Shown: positions 35,877 to 45,188, counted from the first letter of the stretch. The stretch is DNA of 64,000 nucleotides from Pseudoalteromonas sp. MMG007 (GCF_018100985.1 NZ_JAGJEI010000008.1:62001-126000); one strand, 5' to 3'. Program-made: numbers and translations. Notes: generated by a model from the sequence alone, not told the origin.

Positions 35877-37952
35877 ATGCTTTCTGACTCACTAAAAAAA
35901 ACAATTAGGCAAGTACACCAGCATGTGGCTAATAACCTAACTGATTATCGCCCGCGTAGTAGCCAAAACTACCTCGTCGCCGAAATAGCAAAAACGCTTG
36001 CCGGCGAATACCACAAAAAACAGCGTATATGCGTAATTGAGGCAGGCACGGGTACTGGTAAATCACTTGCTTATTGTTTAGGTGCTTTACCGCTTGCCCT
36101 TGCACAAAAAAAGAAGCTGGTAATTTCTACGGCTACCGTGGCATTGCAAGAGCAATTAATTGCTAAAGAGCTGCCTTTTTTTAAAAAGCATTCTGGGCTC
36201 GACTTTAAGTTTGACCTGGTAAAAGGTAGGCAGCGCTACATTTGCGCCCATAAACTACATAACGCAGTTAATGGTGATAGCCAAACGCAAATGGAGTTTA
36301 TGCTAACACTTACCTCACCATTAAGTGATATGGAAACCAAGTGCCTCAAAGATTTATACGATGCATACGTTAATAAAAAATGGCAAGGCGACAGGGACAG
36401 CTGGGCCGACACCATCCCTGACAGAGTGTGGAATTTAATCGCGTGCGATAAACATGCCTGTCAGCGCCAAATGAAATCGCACCAAACTTGTCCTTTTCAG
36501 CTGGCTCGTAATCAGCTTATGCAAATGGATGTACTGGTAATTAATCATTCGTTACTACTTGCTGATTTAGATTTAGGTGGCGGTAAAATATTACCCGAGC
36601 CCGACAATACTATTTATGTAATAGATGAAGCGCATCACCTAGCGCATATTACCCGTGACTTTTCATCGGCGGCAGCCACTATTAAAGGCACCATAGACTG
36701 GCTAGATAAACTCACCAAATTTAGTGGCAAAATGTCTAAGGTACTCGTTGGTCAAAAAGCCATTGGTCAAAATTTCAAACTGTGCGACAGCATTAATGAC
36801 GCCAATAAAGATTTAAAAGTAGTACGTGATATTCTCGATAACGCCGACTTTGAATACTCTAAAGACGACACATATCGTTTTGAACATGGCGAAATTCCTA
36901 AATCGTTGCATAGCAAAGCTAAAGATATAAGCGATGCCACACTAGATGCACTACGCTGCTTAAACAAAATGCACGACACCCTCACCCAAGATGTAAGCGA
37001 TGGTGATATAAAACCCTATGTTGCCGACCCTGTCTTAGCCGAAAGCGGGCAATACATAAACCGCTTAGAGCAGTTAAATAAACTTTGGTACAGCTATGCA
37101 AATAAAGGAGAAGGCGCACCACATGCTAGGTGGATAAAGCGCCTAGAGTATAAAAGCCATCACGATCATTTATTAAGCGACTGCCCAATTGAAGTAGGTT
37201 ACTACCTAAAAGATAAATTGTGGAATGAATGCGCAGGTGCAGTTTTATGCTCTGCTACTTTAAGTGCCCTTGGTTCATTTGATCATTTTGCTTACGAAAG
37301 TGGTTTAGCCAAAGAGGAAGGTGTTAAGTTTATTAAGGTCCCCTCTCCTTTTGATTACCCTAAACAAGCAACACTTAGAATTCCGGTTAGTAAAATAGAA
37401 CCAACCGATAAAGCCTTTAGCGACCATTTAGCGCAAACTCTGCCAGAGTATTTAAGTACTAAAAAAGCTAACCTAGTGTTGTTTGCATCGTACTGGCAAA
37501 TGGATCATGTGGCTAAGTTTCTTAGAACAAAAGGTTTTAACTTATTAGTACAAGGCGAAATGTCGCGAGAGGCATTGCTTAAAAAGCACACTCAAAATAT
37601 TGATGACGGTAAAGGCAGTATTTTATTTGGTACGCAAAGTCTTTCAGAAGGGCTTGATTTACCTGGCAAATATTTAGAAAATTTAATTATTACAAAAATT
37701 CCGTTTGCTGTGCCAACATCACCCATAGAAGAGGCTCAAGCAGAATTTGTACAAAGTAAAGGCGGTAACCCGTTTTTGTCTATTACAGTGCCCGATGCCG
37801 CAAAGAAATTGGTACAAAGCTGTGGTAGACTGCTGCGAAAAGAGAGCGATGAAGGCTGTATAACCATTCTCGATAGGCGCTTAATTACCAAGCGCTACGG
37901 TAAAGCCATGCTCGACACCTTACCACCTTTTAAAAGACAAATAGATTATTAA
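35877..37952 (+). CDS. dinG: ATP-dependent 5'-3' DNA helicase DinG
   Basis: DinG is an XPD-like iron-sulfur helicase that unwinds R-loops, forks and similar structures in damaged DNA. Walker A is EAGTGTGKS near residue 58. The four iron-sulfur cysteines appear in YICAHKL, IACDKHAC and HQTCPF between about 120 and 210. The DEAH box is VIDEAHHL near 249, and motif VI is SCGRLLRKE near 645. Length is 691 residues (E. coli 716). Its stop overlaps the next start as TAATG. A LexA-like box lies just upstream. Confidence 0.93.
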   Translation: MLSDSLKKTIRQVHQHVANNLTDYRPRSSQNYLVAEIAKTLAGEYHKKQRICVIEAGTGTGKSLAYCLGALPLALAQKKKLVISTATVALQEQLIAKELPFFKKHSGLDFKFDLVKGRQRYICAHKLHNAVNGDSQTQMEFMLTLTSPLSDMETKCLKDLYDAYVNKKWQGDRDSWADTIPDRVWNLIACDKHACQRQMKSHQTCPFQLARNQLMQMDVLVINHSLLLADLDLGGGKILPEPDNTIYVIDEAHHLAHITRDFSSAAATIKGTIDWLDKLTKFSGKMSKVLVGQKAIGQNFKLCDSINDANKDLKVVRDILDNADFEYSKDDTYRFEHGEIPKSLHSKAKDISDATLDALRCLNKMHDTLTQDVSDGDIKPYVADPVLAESGQYINRLEQLNKLWYSYANKGEGAPHARWIKRLEYKSHHDHLLSDCPIEVGYYLKDKLWNECAGAVLCSATLSALGSFDHFAYESGLAKEEGVKFIKVPSPFDYPKQATLRIPVSKIEPTDKAFSDHLAQTLPEYLSTKKANLVLFASYWQMDHVAKFLRTKGFNLLVQGEMSREALLKKHTQNIDDGKGSILFGTQSLSEGLDLPGKYLENLIITKIPFAVPTSPIEEAQAEFVQSKGGNPFLSITVPDAAKKLVQSCGRLLRKESDEGCITILDRRLITKRYGKAMLDTLPPFKRQIDY

Positions 37953-38728
37953 TGTTTGAACTTGCTTTAGATCCAACTACACTGGCAGTTTTGTGCGCAG
38001 CGGCACTGGCCGCAGGCTTTATTGATGCAATAGCCGGTGGAGGCGGATTACTTACAGTACCTGCACTATTAACTACGGGTTTACCACCACACTTAACACT
38101 TGGTACCAATAAACTTGCTGCGAGCTTTGGCTCATTAACGGCCAGCTATACATATTATAAAAAGAACCTATTTAGTCCTAAGTTTTGGGCAAGCTCCATA
38201 CTAGCCACCGCTATAGGTGCACTAATCGGCACGTTGGTCGTGGATCACTTAAGTATAGATTTTTTAAACAAGCTTTTACCTATCATTATTATAATGGTGG
38301 CATGCTACAGCTTATTTGGCAGCTTAAGTACCACGCAAGGCGACGAACTACCTTCAAAAAACCCCGCTTTAAAAGTTAAGCAGTGGCTGCAAGGGTTAGC
38401 TTTAGGTTTTTTTGATGGCGTAGCAGGCCCAGGAACTGGGACCTTTTGGACTGCATCAAACAGCCTGTTTTATAAAATGAGTTTGCTACTTAACTGTGGC
38501 TTAGCTCGCTCAATGAACTTTGTATCTAACTTTATATCGCTCATAACCTTTGTAGCGCTTGGCCACGTAAACTTTTTACTGGGCTTAATTATGGGGTTAT
38601 TTATAATGTTCGGCGCTTGGATTGGTGCACACTCAGCCATCCGTTTTGGCGGAAAATTTATACGCCCGGTATTTAATACTATGGTTATACTTTTAGCATT
38701 AAAACTTATTTACGAGGCTTACCTATAA
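37952..38728 (+). CDS. TSUP (TauE/SafE) family membrane transporter
   Basis: TSUP proteins are inner-membrane transporters, several of which export sulfite or other sulfur or organic anions. About eight hydrophobic segments are visible. The family repeat occurs as AGFIDAIAGGGGLLTVPAL near residue 22 and GFFDGVAGPGTGTFW near 150. Length 258 is typical (YfcA-like). It is coupled to dinG by TAATG and followed by priC with 1 nt between, so it is in the dinG operon. A link between this transporter and DNA repair is not evident. Confidence 0.9.
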   Translation: MFELALDPTTLAVLCAAALAAGFIDAIAGGGGLLTVPALLTTGLPPHLTLGTNKLAASFGSLTASYTYYKKNLFSPKFWASSILATAIGALIGTLVVDHLSIDFLNKLLPIIIIMVACYSLFGSLSTTQGDELPSKNPALKVKQWLQGLALGFFDGVAGPGTGTFWTASNSLFYKMSLLLNCGLARSMNFVSNFISLITFVALGHVNFLLGLIMGLFIMFGAWIGAHSAIRFGGKFIRPVFNTMVILLALKLIYEAYL

Positions 38729-38729
38729 A

Positions 38730-39338
38730 ATGCTAGCAAACGCGTTAGATAAATTACGCCAACAAGTTGCCACGCTTAAACAACAAGCCGAGCAATTTGA
38801 TAAAGCTAAATTGTTTTCTAAAAACCGTTATATGCAAGCTCAGCCAAGCTTGTTTGATCGCGGCGTTTTTAGTACTAAAAGTATGAACCTTGCCGACTAC
38901 GTAACAGAAATAGAAGATGAAATAGCAAGCCTACCACCCAGCGAACATCGCCACGCATATACTTACGCTCTTGAGCGAATAGGTAATCAAGTGCAAGCCG
39001 TGTTTAGTGTTATTAAATCAACGCCTATTTGGACAAAAGAAAACAAAAGCCACTTTAAGCCACGTCCAAAAAATAAAGTTTATAAACAAGCGGTGCAAAA
39101 AATCATGCAATCGTCACACGAGCTATACGACGAACTTAAACAAAACCATGAGTTTGAACGCCGCCTAGTATTAATGATTGAAGAGCGTAAGCTGCAAATG
39201 GAAAAAGCCACACCAGCGCAAGCACAAAAGCTTAATATGGAAATTTTAACAACACATGCTCGATTAGGCAGATGCCGTAAAGCAATTTCGGCCACCGAAG
39301 ATAAAATTCAACAAGTCGAAAAACAACAGCTACGCTAA
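38730..39338 (+). CDS. priC: Primosomal replication protein PriC
   Basis: PriC restarts stalled replication forks by helping load DnaB at forks with gaps. The sequence is short, basic and helical, with the family segment SLFDRGVFSTKSMNLADYV near residue 43 and a helical C-terminal end (KQQLR). Length is 202 residues (E. coli 175). It follows the TSUP gene after 1 nt and its stop overlaps the next start as TAATG, so it lies in the dinG run. Family placement rests on this pattern and is fairly safe. Confidence 0.85.
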   Translation: MLANALDKLRQQVATLKQQAEQFDKAKLFSKNRYMQAQPSLFDRGVFSTKSMNLADYVTEIEDEIASLPPSEHRHAYTYALERIGNQVQAVFSVIKSTPIWTKENKSHFKPRPKNKVYKQAVQKIMQSSHELYDELKQNHEFERRLVLMIEERKLQMEKATPAQAQKLNMEILTTHARLGRCRKAISATEDKIQQVEKQQLR

Positions 39339-40246
39339 TGCAGCTTTTTTACCACCCGCTTTATTCTGCTTTAACGCTTCCTGAGCGCCATCGCTTTCCA
39401 ATTCAAAAATACCAACTGCTCAAAGCAGAAATTGAAGACCTAGGCTTAACGGCTAATCACTTTACTTCGCCTATAAAAGCAACGCTTGCTCAGCTTTTGC
39501 TTAGCCATAATCAAGCTTATATTAATGACTTTTTAAACGGGTCACTTAGCAACAAAGCCATTAAAAAAATGGGTTTTCCTTATTCAAATCAATTGGTAGA
39601 GCGCACTTTATTATCGGTTGGTGCAAGTATCCAAGGTAGCGAACACGCGCTAAAGCATGGTTTTAGCGCTAATTTAAGTGGTGGCTATCATCATGCATAC
39701 AGTGATTATGGCAGCGGTTTTTGTATTTTTAACGACCTTGCTATTGCAGCAGCGCATTTAATAAATACAAATCAAGCCGATACGGTTTTAATTTTTGATT
39801 GCGATGTACATCAAGGCGACGGCACCGCACAAATAACGCGAAATAAAAATAATATAATCACTTGCTCTATACATTGTGAACAAAACTTTCCGCGCATAAA
39901 GCAGCAATCCGATTACGACTTTGCAATCCCGGCCAACACAACTGATGCCGACTACTTATCCACCCTTAAACAAGCACTCGAATTCTGCGACCGCATTCAC
40001 AACCCCGACATTATTTTATATAACGCAGGGGCAGATATTTACCAAAAAGACGAACTTGGCTTATTTAATGTCTCCCTTGAGGGAGTTTACAATCGAGACT
40101 ATTACATACTCAATTATTGTAAAATGAATGACATTTCGCTCATGTGCGCACTTGGCGGAGGCTATCAGCGTAATGTAAATTCGCTAGTTAATGTTCATAA
40201 ACAACTATTTAAAGCTGCAGTCGATTTATACCCAGCCTTAGTATAA
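39338..40246 (+). CDS. Histone deacetylase superfamily hydrolase
   Basis: These zinc enzymes remove acetyl groups from lysine or from small amines (AcuC, acetylpolyamine amidohydrolase and HDAC relatives). Zinc and catalytic residues are seen in GGYHHAYSDYGSGFC near residue 113-127 (two histidines), FDCDVHQGDGT near 148-158 (Asp, His, Asp) and NAGADIYQKDELG near 226 (Asp). Length 302 is ordinary for bacterial members. The substrate is unknown. Its ATG overlaps the priC stop, so it is the last of a four-gene coupled run dinG-TSUP-priC-HDAC. Confidence 0.92.
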   Translation: MQLFYHPLYSALTLPERHRFPIQKYQLLKAEIEDLGLTANHFTSPIKATLAQLLLSHNQAYINDFLNGSLSNKAIKKMGFPYSNQLVERTLLSVGASIQGSEHALKHGFSANLSGGYHHAYSDYGSGFCIFNDLAIAAAHLINTNQADTVLIFDCDVHQGDGTAQITRNKNNIITCSIHCEQNFPRIKQQSDYDFAIPANTTDADYLSTLKQALEFCDRIHNPDIILYNAGADIYQKDELGLFNVSLEGVYNRDYYILNYCKMNDISLMCALGGGYQRNVNSLVNVHKQLFKAAVDLYPALV

Positions 40247-40281
40247 ACTCATAAAATGCGATGGTTGTTTAGGGAAGTAAG

Positions 40282-40563
40282 ATGCGATTACATGAAGACA
40301 TACATAACTTTTACGAAAAAATAGTAGTTGAAGAAATCCTCAAACGTAAACTAGATAAAGTTTACACAGAAGATGTTATGGCCGACTTTTGTTGTACGGT
40401 GCTCAATCAACTTCCCCCTCGCTATATTCGCTACGATGTAGATATGGCCTTTTATTTGCCACAAAGTGAGCGAATTCATATGGAAGAGCGCGTTCAAACA
40501 GCTATTGATGTCGCTATTAGTCAAATATCTAAAAAGAAAGATCTAAATGAACAATCCACTTGA
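40282..40563 (+). CDS. ComFB family protein (93 aa)
   Basis: The whole protein matches the late-competence ComFB family: [19 protein letters not shown] at the start and [19 protein letters not shown] in the middle. Homologues in other bacteria bind cyclic di-GMP or similar nucleotides as I recall, and could act in motility or second-messenger control. The gene lies 35 nt after the HDAC gene and overlaps the following ybaM-like gene by 17 nt, so it may be expressed with them. Confidence 0.85.
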   Translation: MRLHEDIHNFYEKIVVEEILKRKLDKVYTEDVMADFCCTVLNQLPPRYIRYDVDMAFYLPQSERIHMEERVQTAIDVAISQISKKKDLNEQST

Positions 40564-40699
40564 TCAAGCCCCTACACATGTAAAACTTGCTGTAGATTTA
40601 ATTATGCTTTTGGAACAACATGATGTTGCCCCAGAAGAGGTTTTAAAAGCACTCGATATTGTAAAAAGCGACTTTGAAAAAAAGCTAGAAAAGCCATAA
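40547..40699 (+). CDS. ybaM: YbaM/DUF2496 family small protein (50 aa)
   Basis: A 50-residue frame starts at ATG 40547, overlapping the end of the ComFB gene by 17 nt. The middle reads [20 protein letters not shown] and then [16 protein letters not shown], matching the YbaM (DUF2496) pattern of about 53 residues. The function is unknown. Translational coupling with ComFB is likely from the overlap. Confidence 0.85.
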   Translation: MNNPLDQAPTHVKLAVDLIMLLEQHDVAPEEVLKALDIVKSDFEKKLEKP

Positions 40700-40701
40700 C
40701 G

Positions 40702-41225
40702 CTATTCTATTGTTTTTATGTCGTGCTGGGTAACGCTACCTTCGTGCTTAGTGAAATCAATTTTAACTTCGCAAAATGTACGCCTAGGCGAAGTTGAACG
40801 ACGACAGATCATATTTTGCGCTTTAACGCCAAATTGCGTTATATACAACGCCACAGTTTCTTCTATTTGTTGTTTTTACTGCGTAGCCGCTGCACTGTAA
40901 AATGCATCGTATTGCGCACACCAATTTTCACCCCCCGCTTTTTTGCAACGCCTAGCCAGCCCATCCCAAGTTTAGTAGATTGCTCCAAGTATTGGCCTTT
41001 TAAAAACATAAACGCCAGCGTATATTGAGCACTTTTATACCCAAGTGCTGCAGGCTCTTTTAAATCATCAAAAGCTTGTTCATACAGCCCCTTTTTATAC
41101 GCTTTAATCCCATTGTATTCTTTTTTCTTCATTGTATTGTCGCTGTATAGGTTAACTGGGGTCGACCCACACCCACTTAATAAACTCACAGCCAAAACTG
41201 CAGCAACTGATAAATACCTAACCAT
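40702..41225 (-). pseudogene. Sel1/TPR-type lipoprotein gene with a frameshift and a nonsense codon
   Basis: The gene starts with a lipoprotein signal (VLAVSLLSGCGS) and a Sel1-like repeat (YEQAFDDLKEPAALGYKSAQ, then YTLAFMFLKGQYL). At 40931-40944, a G6 and A6 run, the frame changes: the original frame gives an Arg-rich tail, while the -1 frame reads AGGENWCAQYDAFYSAATQ, much more protein-like. That frame stops at TAA 40876-40878 and continues in frame with KQQIEETVALYITQFGVKA to TAG 40702-40704. The whole fits one protein damaged by a frameshift and a TAA. Which frame is ancestral is inference. Its 3' end converges on ybaM. Confidence 0.65.
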
Positions 41226-41327
41226 AACGAGTCCTTTATTATTTTTATATGCAAGTACAGAATCTGGCTTACACTCTTTGCAAAGCCTGTTATTCTGTAA
41301 TCTAATTTGTATAATTAAAATACTATC

Positions 41328-42212
41328 ATGAGCTTAGCAAGTTTACTTAGGCTATTTTTTCTGGCTGCAATTTGGGGCGCCTCATTTTTATTTATGCGAA
41401 TGGCCGCGAATAGCTTAGGGCCCGCGGTGTTAATAGAGTTTAGAGTGGGCTTTGCGGCACTCACACTATTTATAGTGGCGCTGTACTTAAAACGCCGCTT
41501 GGCGTTTACTGAGCACACAAAGCACTTTTTTATAATTGGCGCACTTAACTCCGCCCTACCTTTTTTGCTTTTTGCTTATGCCGCGCAAACTATTAGCGCA
41601 TCTACGTTATCTATTTTAAATTCAACAACCCCTATTTGGGGCGCAGTTGTAGGTATTATTTGGAGTAAAACCAAGCCTACTAAGAGTATGGTTTTAGGCT
41701 TGCTGTTGGGTTTAATAGGCGTGGCAATTTTAGTTGGGCAAAATCATTTTGTATTAAATGGCCAATCAATAATAGCCATAGTCGCAGCATTAAGCGCTTC
41801 GCTTTGTTATGCCATTGCATCCCATTACACAAAAAATGCGCCAAAGCTTGCACCGTTCGATAACGCACACGGCTCAATGTGGGCAGCGAGTTTTATGGTA
41901 CTGCCCCTTATTTTATTTATGCCAATGCGTGAAGTGCCAACCACCAACGTTATGCTCGGCGTTTTAGCCCTTGGTGTAGTGTGTACAGCGCTTGCTTATA
42001 TTTTATTTTTTAAACTTATTGACGATATAGGCCCAACCTCTGCTTTAACGGTTACGTTTTTAGTTCCGCTATTTGGCATATTTTGGGGGCATTTGATTTT
42101 AGATGAGCAAATAGGGCCAAATACGTTTTTAGGCGCATTATTTGTTATTGTGGGCACTATGCTGGTTACTGGGTTTTTACCACGAAAAAAACACTTAGCT
42201 AAAACAAGCTAA
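41328..42212 (+). CDS. DMT superfamily (EamA) transporter
   Basis: A ten-segment inner-membrane transporter of the drug/metabolite superfamily. The two EamA repeats are visible: FLAAIWGASFLFMRMAANSL near residue 9-28 with LNSTTPIWGAVVG near 96, and the second with YAIASHYTK and LTVTFLVPLFGIFWGHLILDE near 235-255. Length 294 is standard. It exports or imports metabolites; the substrate is not predictable. It stands alone, ending at an inverted repeat (42192-42215) that overlaps the stop. Confidence 0.9.
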   Translation: MSLASLLRLFFLAAIWGASFLFMRMAANSLGPAVLIEFRVGFAALTLFIVALYLKRRLAFTEHTKHFFIIGALNSALPFLLFAYAAQTISASTLSILNSTTPIWGAVVGIIWSKTKPTKSMVLGLLLGLIGVAILVGQNHFVLNGQSIIAIVAALSASLCYAIASHYTKNAPKLAPFDNAHGSMWAASFMVLPLILFMPMREVPTTNVMLGVLALGVVCTALAYILFFKLIDDIGPTSALTVTFLVPLFGIFWGHLILDEQIGPNTFLGALFVIVGTMLVTGFLPRKKHLAKTS

Positions 42213-42215
42213 GTG
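42192..42215 (+). terminator. Hairpin overlapping the DMT gene stop
   Basis: CACTTAGCT and AGCTAAGTG make a 9-bp stem with a 6-nt loop across the stop codon; only a weak T-run follows. Confidence 0.4.
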
Positions 42216-42266
42216 CTTAAAAGTACATACTACTTTTTACGTTAAGACTACTGTTTATTCATTGTT

Positions 42267-44450
42267 CTAGGATTGCTGAATAAGCAATAACAGCTCAGCA
42301 GTAGCCGTTGCATCGGCCAAGGCGCGGTGATGGCTGGTTAAATTTAAATTAAAATGCACACTAAGGCTACCAAGCGAATACGACTTTAACCCTTTAAACG
42401 CTCTGCGCGATTCAACCACGGTGCATATTTTTGGCATTTTAAAAAAGTGCCCTGCAACCTCGCACTCTTTTTTAATAAAGCCGTAATCAAAGTTTACGTT
42501 ATGGGCTACAAAAATACTGCCTGCGAGTTTATCTAGTAGTGGCTGTGCTATATCGGCAAATACAGGTGCGTTGTAAACCATGCCATCGCTTATGCCGGTT
42601 AGTTTAGTAATAAAACCGGGTATATGGCGCTGCGGGTTGATAAGAGTCGTCCAGGTATCTATTACTTTACCGTGCTGTACTTTAACTATGCCAATTTCGG
42701 TAATGCGGTTACCACCTTTTAAGCCGCCCGTGGTTTCTATATCAACCACGCTGTAAACACGATCAGGGTCTACAAACCACTTAACTGCGGCAATATGTAC
42801 TGTAAAGCCTACATTTTTTAAATTATCAATGGTGGTAAGCTGGTTGCGCCTAAGCTTATCACCTGGGGCTTTTACCTCTTCAAAATGTACTTGGCCATTA
42901 TTAATAATCATTAAGTCGGGGTAGCCGTCTTTTAGCTGTGAATACTGTTTGCTCATGGCCGTTAAGTGCGCAATTAACGCCTCAAGCGGGCTGTTTAAAA
43001 TAAGCGCCTCTAGTGGCTCTAATAAATTGCTGCGCCATCTAAATAAGCCATTGGGCTGCTCAAAGTATTGCGCGGCATGTTTACATACCAAATTAAGCAG
43101 CGTCTGATTAGTACTACAGCTTTTTAAACGTGCGTCAATTTGCGTGCTTTGTGCTTCATAAAAATTACCAAGCTGCAAAACTTGCGGGTAAATATCAAAT
43201 TCATTACACGGCGGGTATGGCGATTCAATAAATAACTCGTGCCAAAATACTAAACCAAATAAGCTTTGCCATAAGGTGTTTTCGGTATTAAAAACCGTTA
43301 ACCCTTTTGCGGTGTAATGCTCATTTACGCCTTGCTCTACATCCCCTCGGTAAATTTCGTCAATTTCAAGTACACATTGGGTGTCGGCTAGCATAGTGCT
43401 TAAGCGCGAACGCGTTTGTTTATTAAACTTACGCATTAAAAAGTCGTCCGCAAAGTACAGTAGGTCGTCGGTGAGCGGATTTTCTATTATTTGCTCTAGC
43501 TGCGCTTTTACCCACTCTTTATTACCTAAACGGTATTGCTCTCTTATTTGAATTTCTTGGGCTTCGGCGTAATCGGTGCAGCCTTCAAGTAGGCTAAAGG
43601 CAAGTTCGCTATCGGTATTTTTAAGTTGTTTATACAGCCTAACCAGCAGCTTGTTTTTAATATCGTGCGCTTGTGCGCCATATGCCGGTTGCGCTAAAAC
43701 TAAATGCGCAAGTTCGGTGTAAGGCGTTATGTCATCCAAGGTTTCAGCTTTTGCAGTACCGGCTGTTTTGCCAATGTTTTTAAACGCTAAACGGTAACGG
43801 TTTAAAACATAATTAGATTGCGCCTCAGCGAGTGTATTAAAGCGCGACAAGCTCTCGCTGTGCCCTTCGCGGGTAGCGGTTAACCCTAAATCGCGCATAA
43901 CAAAGCGATTTTGATGATTTACATCGCCACTACTTAAGCGCCCTGCAAATAAAAACTCAAAATACTCGTAATAATCTTCTCGGTTATTAATGACATACTG
44001 GCTATATAAAGGGGCGAGATCATCTGCGCGATCACTAAAAAATTGGCACGCAATACTAACTAACTCGCCTTTTGCTGCGCTTTTTTTAAAGCTTACTTGC
44101 TCACTGTAATTACTGAGTAACTCCACCAGCATGGGCTTAGTTAAATGCGCTATAAGTAGCTTGTAATGCTGCGCGTTTGGCTCATATAAAATACCCGCTG
44201 TTTTTAGGGTATAAATAGCCTGATGCGGCGAGGTTATTTCTTCATAATTGAGCGATTGCGCCTGCACTAAATAAGGCTTGCGCGAATACACGCGTGCCAA
44301 CATGCATTGGCTTTGCTCATCTAGTTGGTTAATTTTACTAATAAATTGGCTGTGCTTGGGCTCAAGTAAATGCATACATTTACTTGTTACAAACTCAATA
44401 AGCTCTCTAAAATGCGCTAAATAGTATTTTGCTGGTAATTCTTTTTTCAT
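42267..44450 (-). CDS. FAN1-like VRR-NUC nuclease fused to a DEDDh (DnaQ-like) exonuclease
   Basis: The C-terminus holds a DnaQ-type exonuclease: VDIETTGG near 567, ILINPQRHIPG region, FVAHNVNFDYGF near 650 and SHHRALADATATAELLL near 705, giving the D, E, D, D and H residues. Before it, near 500-535, lies a VRR-NUC domain: GYPDLMIINN then VHFEEVKAPGDKLRRNQ, with the D...ExK pattern of FAN1 nucleases. The first 450 residues are helical repeats, as in FAN1. FAN1 proteins repair interstrand crosslinks and cut branched DNA. The start at 44450 (MKKELPAKYYL) leaves 727 residues. Fusion to a proofreading-type exonuclease is unusual relative to the E. coli gene set. The domain calls are confident; the role is inferred. 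Confidence 0.85.
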   Translation of the reverse strand: MKKELPAKYYLAHFRELIEFVTSKCMHLLEPKHSQFISKINQLDEQSQCMLARVYSRKPYLVQAQSLNYEEITSPHQAIYTLKTAGILYEPNAQHYKLLIAHLTKPMLVELLSNYSEQVSFKKSAAKGELVSIACQFFSDRADDLAPLYSQYVINNREDYYEYFEFLFAGRLSSGDVNHQNRFVMRDLGLTATREGHSESLSRFNTLAEAQSNYVLNRYRLAFKNIGKTAGTAKAETLDDITPYTELAHLVLAQPAYGAQAHDIKNKLLVRLYKQLKNTDSELAFSLLEGCTDYAEAQEIQIREQYRLGNKEWVKAQLEQIIENPLTDDLLYFADDFLMRKFNKQTRSRLSTMLADTQCVLEIDEIYRGDVEQGVNEHYTAKGLTVFNTENTLWQSLFGLVFWHELFIESPYPPCNEFDIYPQVLQLGNFYEAQSTQIDARLKSCSTNQTLLNLVCKHAAQYFEQPNGLFRWRSNLLEPLEALILNSPLEALIAHLTAMSKQYSQLKDGYPDLMIINNGQVHFEEVKAPGDKLRRNQLTTIDNLKNVGFTVHIAAVKWFVDPDRVYSVVDIETTGGLKGGNRITEIGIVKVQHGKVIDTWTTLINPQRHIPGFITKLTGISDGMVYNAPVFADIAQPLLDKLAGSIFVAHNVNFDYGFIKKECEVAGHFFKMPKICTVVESRRAFKGLKSYSLGSLSVHFNLNLTSHHRALADATATAELLLLIQQS

Positions 44451-44578
44451 AACATCGCCACAACTGTATATAAAAACAGTATCTAGCATTTGTGCTTATT
44501 ATTCAATCTTAAACTTGTAACTAAAACACGCTATAGTGAGCATATAAAAGTAAATTTATTAAAAATAAAGGACTTACC

Positions 44579-45073
44579 ATGAGCGCGCACCCGTACGATG
44601 TTTTATCACTCAATAACGGCGCAAATATTATTTTTACCCCTTGCCCAGGCACAAAAACGCAAAACCTAGCGGATTCAATCGCTACATTAAAGGCGGCTGG
44701 CACTCACATGCTGCTTTCGCTTATGCCGCAAAAAGAGCTTGAAAAAAACAACGTAGAAACAATTAATAGTGAGTGCAATAAGCACGGTATAACATGGTTT
44801 CATTTACCTATAAATGACGACGAAGCACCCAAACAGCCTTTTACATCAAGCTGGAACACCCACAAAACCGACATACTTCAAGCCATACAGCAAAAACAAA
44901 CCATTGCCATACATTGTAAAGGCGGCACTGGTCGCACAGGGTTGGTGGCTGCACTTATTTTAAATTCGGCAGGTTACACAAAAGAAGAGGTATACAGCCT
45001 AGTACAGGGCATTCGCCCTAAAGCACTAACTATAGAATTGCAAAAAGAATACTTTAATAACTTTGAGGTGTAA
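44579..45073 (+). CDS. Cyclin-dependent kinase inhibitor 3-like / dual-specificity protein phosphatase
   Basis: The CX5R signature of protein tyrosine phosphatases is seen as IHCKGGTGRTG near residue 112-121, with the general acid loop likely in LPINDDEAPKQP. The length of 164 residues fits small dual-specificity phosphatases. It hydrolyses phosphate from Tyr or Ser/Thr of proteins or from other phospho-substrates, through a phosphocysteine intermediate. AAAGGA precedes the ATG. It stands alone and ends at a terminator, so no partner kinase is apparent. Confidence 0.85.
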   Translation: MSAHPYDVLSLNNGANIIFTPCPGTKTQNLADSIATLKAAGTHMLLSLMPQKELEKNNVETINSECNKHGITWFHLPINDDEAPKQPFTSSWNTHKTDILQAIQQKQTIAIHCKGGTGRTGLVAALILNSAGYTKEEVYSLVQGIRPKALTIELQKEYFNNFEV

Positions 45074-45091
45074 TACATCGGCTGGGGAAGA

Positions 45092-45115
45092 TTTAGCACT
45101 ATGAATAGTGCTAAA
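45092..45115 (+). terminator. Terminator after the phosphatase gene
   Basis: A 10-bp stem (TTTAGCACTA with TAGTGCTAAA) and a 4-nt loop are followed by AATACTTTT. Confidence 0.6.
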
Positions 45116-45188
45116 AATACTTTTAAGCTAGCTATGGATTAGCGATTGATAACGCTTAACTATTTGTTATGTGTTATATCAATAATAT

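Noticed and set aside
40931..40944. Programmed -1 frameshift at A AAA AAG in the Sel1-type gene
   Set aside because: The -1 frame has its own nonsense codon before the gene end, so decay is the simpler explanation.
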